Assembly (NCBI GenBank): GCA_015680685.1
Contig: MNCI01002249.1
Coordinates: forward strand, 117,548 to 169,699
Length of the DNA: 52,152 nt
From: Gnetum montanum
Lineage: Eukaryota; Streptophyta; Gnetopsida; Gnetales; Gnetaceae
Reading direction: 5' to 3'
Shown: positions 1 through 9,189 of the stretch, piece after piece
Position numbering within the stretch: position 1 is the first letter of the stretch
Layout: every line of letters begins with the position of its first letter
The notes under the pieces: generated by a model
Databases searched by the model: none
Seen by the model: the letters and a program-made list of their open reading frames with translations, nothing else
Told to the model about the DNA's origin: nothing
Program-made: the position numbers and the translations under genes

Positions 1-746
1 AAGGGAATAGTGATGGACTGGTCTGCCAGCTCTAGTTGGATGTTGCTCTTCTTAAGTTGGGGCAGGTTCCAGGTGTGATACATCTTTCGCGAAATTAAGT
101 TGACTCCGAAACCTGAGTCAAGAAGAACTCAATGTGGTGCATTTCCAGCAATCTGCAAATGAATAAAGGGACTTCCAGGATCGGTTAGTTTCCTGGGAAG
201 GTGGCCTACCTTGATCCAGTCAGTTACGATATGTGTTAGCATAACTGTATGTGTTGCATTCCCTTGGACTGAAGGGCGCTCCGAAGTGTTAGTAGTTAGA
301 GGCCTATACATATACCCATCCGCTTGTTGTTGCGAGAGCCTATCCGGGCTCCTAGTTCTGAAAAAGGATCTCCTTTTTATACAGTTGTCGCCAGAACTAG
401 TGTTCGGTTGGATATTTACACTCTGAATATTTACAGATCTCGCGGCGTGACGTCGCTGCGATTGGGTAGGTAATTCCCCTTGCATTATTGGAGCAGGAGG
501 TGTTATGGGAACTACATGAGGAAAAGGTACGTATGGAGTTAGAGGATGGACAGAATGTGGAATGTCTCCTGGAGGAGAAGGAGTCCTTCTGAAGTACTCC
601 CGAGCGTAGTAGTGACGGCGTGGAGTGTGACTCATAGCGTCACTTGGAGAAACTGGCTGCTGTACATAATAACCATAAGGATTAGACTACCGGTAAGGGT
701 ATTGTTGTGATGGCGGTGGCATCCCCCATGACTGTGGGTATTGCCA
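1..746 (-). pseudogene. Gag C-terminal extension and start of aspartic protease, element A
   Basis: This continues the gag frame in the same register after the TAG at 749-747. A second TAG lies near 690. A 168-codon open stretch (635-132) is rich in Pro, Arg and Gln and ends with TGA at 131-129, and the frame is then open to base 1. The last part reads VLLDSGFGVNLISRKMYHTW, a retropepsin active site (Asp-Ser-Gly) in the form usual for Athila/Tat protease. All three interruptions are TAG or TGA, obtainable from CAG or CGA by one C-to-T change, and no frameshift is needed. I read it as a single gag-pro frame broken by three point mutations; programmed readthrough at the first TAG cannot be excluded. 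Confidence 0.85.
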
Positions 747-2768
747 CTACTGATGTTGTTCGATGGGCTGCAGAGGTGTTCCACTTGGGTAATACGTCAA
801 GGGTTTGTGGAACTGCCTCAGGTTACCCTGTGGATAAGGTAACCTTCTGGGTGTTTGCCATTGATTGAGTCTTGGATTTAATGCATACACCCCAGACTCC
901 TGCAGATGTGAGATAATTGGACAACATCCCTTAGGATGGTCATAATAGCAGACCTCACATCCACCGTCATTGTCTGAATCAGAATTTTCAGCCTCATCGG
1001 AGTTAGAGATTTTTCCCTTACCCTTGTTATGTGCAGGGTTAAAGTTTCTCCGCTTGTCTTTGCTTTTATCACTACTTTGCTCATCCTTAGACTCTTCTAC
1101 AATTTTCAGGACTGTTTCTATTCGTGAGTCTAAGGAATCCCACATTTGGTCTACCTTAGCCGATACCTCCGTTGTTAACTTTTGGATCGGCACAGTTTTC
1201 CTGTTCACCAACTCTTCGAGTGGTGACTCATCCTCCTCATCACAGAATTTCACTCCCTTCTTACGAAGGGAGGGATCACGGTTGTATTCCTCCGCACTTT
1301 CTCTTTTCCGTAGCTCACCCTCTTCTTGCGCTACTTGTTCCAACAATACTTCAACTTCATGGGCTCTTAGTTGGGAGAGTCTCCCTTGGGCGTAAGTCCC
1401 AAGAGTTCTTCTCGTTTCATTTCGTAGCCCATCCACGAGGTGGCGAAGTTGATCCCGCTTAGCGTACCCATGGCCCGGGCAACGATGTAGCAATGTGTAG
1501 TAACGGGCCATGGCAGCATCCAAGGATTCATGAGCTCCTTGTTTCCAGCCTTGGATCTGCTTACGCAAGTTAGACACTCTGGAGTACGTTTGATATTTGT
1601 TGTTGAACAATTCGAGCATCGTACTCCACCTCCTGATGGTTTCCGGTTCTAAGGACCGGTACCAGCTTTCTGCTTCTTTAGTGAGTGTCCTTGGGAACAA
1701 CTTGAGTTTCTGCCACTCATTGTCTATGTTCTGCAAGGCACAGGCATCGTGGAATGCCTGTAAATGATGTTGAGGATCAGCGTTGTATCCCCCTTCAAAA
1801 CGTGGGATATTATTTATATCCAAACGCTTGATCCTACTGTCTTTTAAATGCCTTGTGGGAATCCTAACTGCCTCTCTAATATCAAGCATACTTCGGGTTG
1901 CGAATAGGGGTTCGTCATGATCATCTCTTTCATGACGTCTGTGATGTCTACGTGGTGGTTCCCTATTCTCCCTACGTCCTTGCCCTTGTCCTAACTCCTC
2001 TCGACCTTCCTGTCGAGGCATTTCATCTCTTTTACCTTTACTCTCCGCGTTATGCTCATGGTGGCTGCGCCCAGATGTGGAAGGAGAGGGTGAATGATGT
2101 GATGAAGGGGAAGAAGAAGGGGATCCATCACCATGGTGATGTTTCTTGCCTTCTCTTCGGCTGCTTCGGCCCCGATCGTTGTGACGATCAACGAGTCCGT
2201 CATTAGTGCGAGTGATTGTTCCTGCCGTGAACAGCTGGTGCTCACGGGGATCAGAGCCTGGAATATGTATCGTTGATCTAAGGCCCTGATGCCTAACCTC
2301 TTCACTAGAGTGAGGAGGAGGAACATCATTTTCTAAGAAACCCATCGTGAGGGGTTCCTCTTCTCCTATTTCACTAATGACGTGGGGAACCTTGCCCTTC
2401 AGTAGTGAATGTTGGCTCTCCTGCCTTGCATCCCGAATACGTTGGGCGTTTGTGGGTTGATAATCCCTTGTATCATGGTCATCCAAAACGTATTCTGCGA
2501 ACAGCTCATGCATGCCAATCTGTACCAAGGCACGGAAAAGCATGTTGGGAGCGGATCGATCTGGGGGTAACACGATGTTACCTTGCATGTCTCTCCACCG
2601 CAGTTGCTCATCTTGATGGAAAACAAAGGTAAAATCCGGCACATACTCATCGGGATGAGTATATGTGACCTTAGATTGTTGAGGACATGGTTGATCTCGG
2701 TTATGCGTATGATGCTGACTTTCTCCTGTATTGTCCTTAGGTGAGTTGATTTCGTGAGAAGAAGCCAT
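747..2768 (-). CDS. gag: Gag polyprotein of element A (673 aa, open)
   Basis: Structural capsid/nucleocapsid protein of an LTR retrotransposon. The N-terminal third is unrecognised. Residues about 190-300 are very rich in Arg, His, Ser and Glu and probably disordered. A retrotransposon-gag (capsid) domain follows at about 310-490, with the typical run RFEGGYNADPQHHLQAF, then EAESWYRSL and the ARYYTLLHRCPGHG and LVDGLRNETRRTL segments. Near residue 602 there is a short-spaced zinc-knuckle-like cluster (C-x2-C-x3-H-x3-C-C). The start at 2768 is the first ATG after the PBS, about 130 bases downstream of it. The frame closes with TAG at 749-747, but the same frame continues open beyond it to the protease. 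The original product was therefore probably longer, a gag-pro fusion, and the stop is either decay or a readthrough site. Confidence 0.9.
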   Translation of the reverse strand: MASSHEINSPKDNTGESQHHTHNRDQPCPQQSKVTYTHPDEYVPDFTFVFHQDEQLRWRDMQGNIVLPPDRSAPNMLFRALVQIGMHELFAEYVLDDHDTRDYQPTNAQRIRDARQESQHSLLKGKVPHVISEIGEEEPLTMGFLENDVPPPHSSEEVRHQGLRSTIHIPGSDPREHQLFTAGTITRTNDGLVDRHNDRGRSSRREGKKHHHGDGSPSSSPSSHHSPSPSTSGRSHHEHNAESKGKRDEMPRQEGREELGQGQGRRENREPPRRHHRRHERDDHDEPLFATRSMLDIREAVRIPTRHLKDSRIKRLDINNIPRFEGGYNADPQHHLQAFHDACALQNIDNEWQKLKLFPRTLTKEAESWYRSLEPETIRRWSTMLELFNNKYQTYSRVSNLRKQIQGWKQGAHESLDAAMARYYTLLHRCPGHGYAKRDQLRHLVDGLRNETRRTLGTYAQGRLSQLRAHEVEVLLEQVAQEEGELRKRESAEEYNRDPSLRKKGVKFCDEEDESPLEELVNRKTVPIQKLTTEVSAKVDQMWDSLDSRIETVLKIVEESKDEQSSDKSKDKRRNFNPAHNKGKGKISNSDEAENSDSDNDGGCEVCYYDHPKGCCPIISHLQESGVYALNPRLNQWQTPRRLPYPQGNLRQFHKPLTYYPSGTPLQPIEQHQ

Positions 2769-2895
2769 TTCTATTGGTGTGCTAATTTCACCGTTATTTA
2801 TTGTTCTTGATTAACTGATTAACCCTAAGGTTCGTTTTAAGCTCACAACGATGTGAGTGATATCCCTTATGTTAAATTGGCGAAAAAACACTTAG

Positions 2896-2913
2896 TCCCC
2901 GGCAACGGCGCCA
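2896..2913 (-). promoter_or_regulatory. Primer-binding site, tRNA-Asp type
   Basis: On the minus strand this is TGGCGCCGTTGCCGGGGA, one base after the LTR end. It is complementary to the 3' end of plant tRNA-Asp (ending CCCCGGCAACGGCGCCA; known from the tRNA, not searched here). tRNA-Asp priming is characteristic of Athila-group elements. It fixes LTR A as a 5' LTR and gives the element's direction. Confidence 0.95.
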
Positions 2914-3332
2914 ATGATGAGTGGCGAGGTACCCCTACACTCAACCATACGAATACGAGCGTGCACGCGCGATCCGGTCGAACTCCGCAGACTAAATGCC
3001 TTAACACCACAAGAAACACTTGGGGTTAATCGTTCGTTGTCTTCCCAGGCTTGCTTGTAAGTGTCACGGTGTATGGTTAAGCAAGTCTGAGGTATGTGAT
3101 TTTTTTGGTATTTTCAGGTTTATCGCCTAAGCTATGGGGGAAAGGGTTGAGAAACTAACTAACTCTAACTAATGTCCTAAGTCTAAATTAACTAGCGTCA
3201 GCATCCGTTCCCACTTACCGGACACACCCTGAACTATGCAACTGTGGCTTACCAAACGCTAATCGTTACTGGGATCACCACACGTAACGCAAGTGCTCGA
3301 AGTGGTCGTACTGAGGCACCTATTTAGCTTAA

Positions 3333-3622
3333 GTGTGATAAGCAGCCGATTCCTTAGCTAGCCGTACACACCCGTGGGTGCTCGTAACTAAGTCGTACTT
3401 ATCACACGTTCTAGCCTAGCGATGAGCAGCCGATTCCTTAACTAGCCGTACACATTGGACTACCACTGGGATTACCAAGCGCAGATCCTGGAATACGCTA
3501 CTGGGTTACCAAGCAGCCAATGCTCGTAGTTAAGTCGTACTCACGCGTTGCGACAAGCAGCCGATTCCTTGATTAGCCGTACACATCTGTAGACGCTCGT
3601 AATCAAGTCGTACTTGTACGCA
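3333..3622 (-). promoter_or_regulatory. Three tandem covarying hairpins in the U5 leader of LTR A
   Basis: Each unit has an outer stem, an inner 8-bp stem and a loop. Unit 1: outer 3333-3342 with 3398-3407 (10 bp perfect), inner 3353-3360 with 3385-3392 (one G.U in the RNA sense). Unit 2: outer 3419-3426 with 3540-3546 (one bulged base), inner 3437-3444 with 3527-3534 (perfect). Unit 3: outer 3549-3557 with 3613-3622 (one bulge), inner 3568-3575 with 3600-3607 (perfect). Arm sequences differ between units yet keep pairing: plus-strand inner arms CTTAGCTA/TAACTAAG, CTTAACTA/TAGTTAAG and CTTGATTA/TAATCAAG. Downstream of the AATAAA signal and upstream of the PBS, they would lie in the 5' leader of genomic RNA. 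The structure is inferred from pairing; the function (packaging, dimerisation, translation) is unknown. Confidence 0.75.
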
Positions 3623-3860
3623 CTAGGAAAGCAGTAAATAAATAACAATAAATAAAACCATGTGCTGCAAGGTTTATCCAATCAAGTTCATCTTTATTGC
3701 CGTACACAACTTGGGTTCAGGTTACAAGCTACTCGAATAAAGAGCCGTTCACTCTAGGACTCCTACTGCGGGCACATGGGAAAAAATTCTAACTCTGGAG
3801 TGATCAATCTGCCAGAGCTTCGCTACACTAGCCAGGATTGGAAAATGAAGGGAGTGCCGC

Positions 3861-3971
3861 CTATTATTTATAGAAATGGCGGCGGGACACGATATCGTGT
3901 ACGCGATATCGCAGGAGAAGACATGATATCGCGTATGTGATATCGCATGGGATGCGATATCGCGGCCTAGT
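3861..3971 (-). promoter_or_regulatory. U3 promoter of LTR A: palindrome array and TATA box
   Basis: GATATC occurs at 3891, 3905, 3925, 3939 and 3956, each embedded in a longer palindrome or near-palindrome such as ACACGATATCGTGT or GCGATATCGC, spaced 14-20 bp. In element direction the array ends about 20 bases upstream of the TATA box CTATAAATAATA (3872-3861). Clustered symmetric sites just upstream of a TATA box look like an enhancer for a dimeric DNA-binding protein. That role is inferred. Confidence 0.65.
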
Positions 3972-3991
3972 GTAAATCGCGTCTCATCAAC

Positions 3992-5471
3992 TTCCTAATG
4001 AATAAGCCAATGATGAGCCCCCATATCATACGGTGGTTGGTGATCTAATAGGAGTTTAATCTCAAAATAGTACATCAAAAGGGAACTAAGAATATGGTTT
4101 CCAATCACTTGTCTTGATTATGATGGCATAACAAAGAGGAGAGCCCACTCTCTGATCAATTTCTTATGAACTCCTCTTTATAGATGCAATAAAGGAACAA
4201 GTGCCCATAAAACCAAAATGGTATGATGAAATCCTTACATATCTTCTTACTCAAGAGATGCCACAAGATTTGGACCACAGGAAGAAATAACAATTTCTTC
4301 ATCAGGTCAAATGCTTCATGGAAATCAATGCACACCTTTACATGGTGTGCACTAGTGGCCTAGTTTGTTAGTGTGTACCTAATACTTATCAACTACGCAT
4401 TCTCCAAGATGCTCATGAGGGTCCTTGTGGGGGCCACTACTGAAAGATGCACAGTCATTAAGATCCTAATGGCATGGTATTATTGGCCAATCATCTTCAA
4501 GGATGTCCACCAATTTGTCCACTCTTTTAAACATTGTCAACAAGATGCTGGGATGATTGCATGAATGGAGGGATCTCAATAGTGGATCCAACCACTAGAC
4601 CAAAACCCTTCAACATTTGGGACATCAACTTTATGGGTTCCATCATGCCCATGTCAAATTGAAAGGCATACATAATCATCACTATTGATTACTGTACAAA
4701 ATGGGTAGAAGTAGTAGCCATCATCGACTATACATCAACTACTAGTGTGTGGTTTATAAAAAAAATGTTGTAAATAGGTTTTAGATACCACATGCACTGA
4801 TTTTTTACAATAAAACTGATTTCCTAAGCACCACTTTTTACAAGCTCATGCAATAGTTGGCGGTTGAACATAAATTAATAACATCCTATCACCCCCAAGC
4901 TAATGGTCAAACAGAGGTTACTAACAGGGAGATTACAAAGATCTTAATGAGAATTGTTAGAAAATATAAAAGAGACTAGAGCACAAAACTCAACAATGCC
5001 CTCTAGGCCTACTGCTCAACATGAAAACTCCCTATAGGCTACTCTTCCTATGAGCTAATGTATGGAAAACTACCAACACTTCCTATTCAATCTGAGCTTC
5101 GTACACTTTTAATAGCATGTGATCTAGATATTGACCTAATTCTAGCACAAAGAGAATGATTAATCAACCTTCACGTGCAAGATGAAAATCGATTAGTGGT
5201 CCTATCCTTGAATGAAGTGCACAAAGCATTTATTAAACAACAACATGACCTAAGAATAAGGAAAGTCAAACTTCAACTTGGAGATAAGGTTCTCTACTAG
5301 AATCCCACGCATGTACCTCAACAAATTAAGTTTCAAACATTGTGGAAAGGGCCTTATATCATTCATGAAACTTTTCCTTTTGAGGCCATGTTAATTTACA
5401 AACCTGAGAGCTCGAACAAAAAGCTGCTGATCAACACACAAGAAGTCAAGCCTATTTATGAGCCTAAGTAA
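3992..5471 (+). pseudogene. Degraded RNase H and integrase (pol 3' part) of element C
   Basis: The frame starts at the insertion border with FLMNKP...HIIRWL, continues EFNLKIVHQKGTKNMVS and NHLS (RNase H C-terminus, compare VADHLSRL in intact relatives), then a linker WYDEILTYLL. The integrase zinc finger is visible around 4400-4550 (RILQDAHEGPCGGH then WYYWPIIFKDV and HCQQ), the catalytic core at about 4600-5060 (WDINFMGS, TIDYCTKWVEVVA, SYHPQANGQTEVTNREI, SYELMYGKLPTLPI) and the C-terminal WKGPYIIHETFPFEAM segment at about 5340-5390. It ends at a TAA after about YEPK. Several stops, mostly TAG at Gln or Trp positions, and a few frame changes make it dead. Confidence 0.9.
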
Positions 5472-7100
5472 GCTAGTGTAACAAATGCCTCATTAGATGA
5501 ACAACCTCGCTCAATCTTTCAAATCTCCTCCTTCCAACTCAGTCATGGGGGAGATAGCCATCCATGCTAATCATTTAAAGTGGCTCCTTAGTTTTTCCTA
5601 ATTTTTTGTTTTACACCTTTTTGTTTTACACTTTCTTTATTTTTTCACATTTTTCATTTTACACTTTGTTATTTTTCCAAATTTCTATTTTACAACATCA
5701 TTAGTATGTTTTATTTTTCTTCAATGATTTATGATTTCTTTTATATTTTTCCTTATTTTGGTGTGAATTTTCCTTATTTTCTAATAAAATTACTCTATCA
5801 TCAAATGGACATAGTGGTGTAGTAGCTATTGCTAATAGTGGTTTGTACCTAATGTTTTTAATTACTAATGTCTTGTTTCTATTTTTGAATTTTGATGACT
5901 AATAACTAAGATGGATTTCTATTTTCATGAAATAGGCAAACAGTCCATGTCATCTGCCCATCCACAAACTCTATGGTTTTTCTTGTTTTCGGAATATTAG
6001 GTCCCTTTGTCATTAATAAAAATTTAATGAACTTGTGATCCCTTTTTCATTAGTAAAACTTTAATGAACTTGCAACCTTGATAGTTTCTAAGCTTGGAAA
6101 AAATTTAAAGGTTTAAAAAAATTCAATACTCTTTGTACCTCTCTACTTGCATGAGTGCATGTGTGTTTTCATGGATTTCTTACTGTTCCATGTCAACCAA
6201 TAATAGGAACTTGAATAAGTCTTTACATAGTGTGGTTTTCATCCAAAAATTCCACACACACACACACACGCGCGCATATAATAAAAATGATGGGAATTAA
6301 AAACATAACCCTTAGACAAAATAAATAGGCTATAAGCACTAGTTATGGGACTAGAAAGACATGTTAGACATGCTTGAAGGTCCCCTTTAACTAAGGCCCT
6401 TTCTCACTTCCTACTTCACTTTTCTTCTCAAATAAGTAATGAGGGTTATCTGTGGAAGCATTCTTATATCTTGAGGGGATGAACCAATCCTAGAGTGGTG
6501 ATGCAAAGTCATTGGAAGTGGTTGATTTTGTTCTAGACTAAGGTTGAACATTATTGGATCATTTAACCATGAAACTCACAAGGGACTTCATGTGACCATG
6601 ATTGGGACATCCATTCCATTCTTTCTCTCATCCATCAATGCTCTTCATAACTTACCTCACTATCAATTTTCATATTTTTGTTTCTTATCTAAGTGTGATG
6701 TGTTGAAATTCCTAAATAGATTCTCCAAGTGTGGTCCTTAAGTTTTTGTAACCATTAATTAACTATGGTGCCCACTGACCCCTTAGTTGAGGTTATGTAA
6801 GGGAAAAAAGAGCATGTGCTACTATGGGGAGGACCCACTTACATATCTCATGGTTTGGTTAGTTAAGTTCCTTACCTTTAGATGTTGCTGCAATCAAATC
6901 TTTCGTGCTCTCCATCATGCATCCAAATGTGTGCTTCTTAAAGCATTATTCTTTATGAAATCTCATTCTCTAATCATTTCTCCATTTTCTAAATTTTAGA
7001 ACCCTCTTTTAATATTTTTATCATGTTCTTGGCCTTTTATACTTCCATTTGATCCAAATTTTGTTCAAAAACTCCTTATTTTTCATTACTTTTGACAAAG
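5472..7100 (+). other. Non-coding spacer between pol and third ORF of element C
   Basis: 5580-5780 is pyrimidine-rich with repeated TTTTACAC-type words. A (CA)n run lies at 6253-6275. From about 6330 to 6850 it is recognisably homologous to the 3' end of element B read on the minus strand (about 52050-51500), for example GGAAGTGGTTG and GGGGAGGACCCAC in both. In B this segment lies close to the PPT; here about 3.5 kb of third-ORF sequence follows before the PPT. Short ORFs in it look accidental. Confidence 0.7.
6253..6275. repeat. (CA)n/(CG)n microsatellite
   Basis: A run of CA dinucleotides passing into CGCGCG, inside the spacer of element C. Confidence 0.9.
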
Positions 7101-7104
7101 TCAA

Positions 7105-7212
7105 TGGTGGTTAACAACTATGTCAACTAGGCCTAGTTGATGTAGTCAACTACATTGAATAGGCTTCGTTGACTAGGCCTAGTCAATGCAACAAAAAAAT
7201 TCTATAAAAACC
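7105..7212 (+). promoter_or_regulatory. U3-like palindrome array and TATA box inside element C
   Basis: Two perfect 18-bp palindromes, TCAACTAGGCCTAGTTGA (7123-7140) and TTGACTAGGCCTAGTCAA (7169-7186), plus related TAGTCAACTACATTGA between them, are followed at 7200-7208 by TTCTATAAAA. The ACTAGGCCT(T/A)GTCAA words are those of the U3 of C's own 3' LTR (10727-10797), which also stand upstream of a TATA box (CTATAAATA, about 10882). No TGATGA/TCATCA ends or PBS are visible here, so it does not look like a nested LTR. It lies about 430 bases ahead of the third ORF and is a plausible internal promoter for it (inference). Confidence 0.55.
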
Positions 7213-7629
7213 ACCCAACACTTTGAAATTTTTTGTCATTTTCTTCAAAACGAGAAGGAAGTTTTTGTAATTTTTTAGAGCCCAAACCTTCCAAAGCCCA
7301 TAACTTTCATACTATTTACTCAAATCACTCTTTTCTTTAATCTTGTAGCTATTAGAGGTAAGCTCTTAATCATGGGGCCACAAACCTTAAGGTTCTTGAT
7401 GAAAAAAAATTTCAAAATTTTTCTAACTCCCCCAAAGGGTTACTGAATAAAACAATATTAAACCATCAATTCCTAAGAATTTAACTTTTCCAACAAACTC
7501 TAGTAAACCTAAAATTATTTATTAACATTAAAACAAGAATAAAATAATATTGAAATAATCAATCAGGCCATGATCTCAACTTAGCCAAGTGTAACTACCC
7601 TAAGAGATAAGATATCCCAATTATTTCAA

Positions 7630-8850
7630 GTTACACATTAAATGCTAACCCATGGTCATGTTGTGATCATAGATGGTGTCAAGACCAAAACAGTTGCAGG
7701 AAGAAGGACCATCACAACCACGGGACAAATGATCCAAATTTGGAAGGGAATAGAAGGAATAAGCTCAAGAGCAAGTTGTAGAAACTCATGTAATGGGACC
7801 TCTTTAGGAGGAGCCCTAAGTGGAATCTATTCGATAGATTCCCAAAGAAGAGGCTATGACTAAATAATCCAAAAGAAGAGAGGCACCAGGGCCTGTACCA
7901 AGACTTGAGGTTATATTGACACAAGCCTACCTTAACACAACTAGGGCTCATGACATCTAATGCTTAATTATTTGAAAACTAAACTTTGGACTCCATGACA
8001 AGTCAAAATGCAATTGCAAAACTCATCCATGTGGCCAATCATCACTTCCAATGGGGAGCGGTACATGGAAGAGACATATCTCTTCTGGAACAATAGAAAG
8101 GTAAGATCCACTCTGAGAATCAAGGACATTCAAGTGTCCTACTTGACAAAAGCTATTATGCAAGCTCATGGTCTACCTGATTTTGGCACTCATCTAGCAA
8201 AAATCTCCATGCATGCAGACCCAGACACAAAAAGGGATTGGACCCAATGGTGTTATGGGGTTGACTACAAGGAGTTTGGCACACTCACACCAATGAAGTT
8301 CATATACTTCAAGATAGTGGCTTATCATCTTAATCCGATGGTGAGGCCTAGCAAGGTGACTACTTTCTCCACTAAAGCATGTGTCACGTTAAGCATGAAA
8401 TTTCTTGTTAACCTTCCATAATTAATACTGGAGATGAAAGAGCATTTCAAAGAAACTAAACATGGAAGGAAAATCCTACCATTTCCATGCCATATCAAAA
8501 AGCTTTGTAAGAGGGCAGGGATAGTCTGCTATGTAAACAACACAATCAGGCATACTCCCATTACCTCCTAGTCTAAGATGATGAAAGATAAGTTCCCTAC
8601 CATGTCCAAAGAAGAGAAGCAACAACCGCCACCTCCACCACCCACTTAGAAAACAACGTCGAAGACCTGTGTAGCCATTGAACACTTGCTTGAAATCTAA
8701 GAGAAGCTCTTGCATGAGTAGGAGCAGCAAGCAGGAACAAGTGGTGGGGAATCATCTATGTATCATCCTATAATGAGTCACCTTAATGAAGTGGCTCAAA
8801 TAATTAGTTAGATGAAGGTCGACCAATATTCTCAGCCCAAAGAATGCAGC
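7630..8850 (+). pseudogene. Third ORF of element C: Athila env-like / plant transposon-protein-like domain
   Basis: A long reading frame with few stops. The best part (8008-8421, 137 codons open) continues in the same frame to about 8850 with stops at Gln or Trp positions. Features seen: DWTQWCYGVDYKEF and LTPMKFIYFKIVAYHLNP, then a stretch of small and hydrophobic residues and HIKKLCKRAGI, followed by a Pro-rich linker. The W...FxxxxLxP and I..LCxRAG pattern recalls the extra ORF of Athila-group elements (env-like ORF; putative plant transposon protein family). That match is from memory of the family and not from a search. I see no signal peptide or fusion peptide, so 'envelope' is only a historical label. 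Confidence 0.5.
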
Positions 8851-9189
8851 TAATTGTGAGGTCAAATGTTAACACCCGAGAGGTAACAGTGTCTCTCTCA
8901 CAACAACAACAATTCCTAGAAATATCTAAGAATGTCACTACCTTTTTAGTGCACTTGGAGGAGGGTGAGGGGGCAACCATCTAGGTGATGTAGCACTAAG
9001 GACAAGAGACAATAGCATAAGTGGTTGCTGATTAGATTGCCAAAGTACTGAATGTACCTACGGTGTTTGTACCAAATGTTTCTACACTTAGATATGTGCA
9101 TATTTCTACAAGGACTATTAGCAATCAATTCAGTGCAACCTAGCACAAGGAATTACTATACTGAATGATGGAAGTTGGGCAACCAATTC

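Larger units (their letters stand above)
1..3989 (-). mobile_element. Element A: 5' half of an Athila/Tat-like Ty3/gypsy LTR retrotransposon
   Basis: Read on the minus strand the order is 5' LTR (3989-2915), a primer-binding site complementary to plant tRNA-Asp (2913-2896), an untranslated leader, an open gag frame (2768-747) and the start of an aspartic protease running off the window at base 1. PBS type, protease motif and gag character point to the Athila/Tat (OTA, non-chromovirus) branch. The LTR's outer edge falls exactly where the RNase H reading frame of element C resumes at 3990, so A inserted into C. The 3' half and second target duplication lie outside the window. With gag open over 673 codons it is one of the better preserved copies here, but stops in the gag-protease part make it non-functional. 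Confidence 0.93.
2915..3989 (-). repeat. 5' LTR of element A (1075 bp)
   Basis: The LTR is bounded by TGATGAG...CTCATCA inverted ends, with the PBS adjacent on the inner side and interrupted coding sequence of element C on the outer side. In element direction it holds a U3 with five GATATC-centred palindromes (3961-3891), a TATA box CTATAAATAATA (about 3872-3861), an AATAAA signal (3698-3693) and a long U5 that includes three tandem hairpins (3622-3333) and ends in a block shared with LTRs B, H, J, L and M. It aligns almost end to end with LTR B at 50317-51328; the differences are mostly transitions, plus a shortened U3 in B. Confidence 0.95.

Noticed and set aside
970-1395. 141-codon plus-strand ORF (and others over 211-426, 1172-1462, 1898-2206, 2405-2632)
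   Set aside because: Antisense shadows of the long gag-pro frame; Ser-rich translation reflects the reversed gag codons.
2896-2913. Match to tRNA-Asp sequence, possible tRNA gene
   Set aside because: Only the 3' 18 nt are present, on the strand and at the position expected of a PBS next to an LTR.
3891-3966. Regularly spaced short repeats as a CRISPR-like array
   Set aside because: Units are 10-14 bp palindromes with 4-10 bp gaps inside a plant LTR; no repeat-spacer structure.
7090-7215. Nested LTR at the palindrome array inside element C
   Set aside because: No TGATGA/TCATCA ends, no PBS or PPT, and sequence beyond the TATA box does not clearly follow LTR C.
7630-8850. Third ORF as a true viral envelope gene
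   Set aside because: No signal peptide, furin-like site or membrane anchor visible; resemblance is to the plant retroelement extra ORF only.
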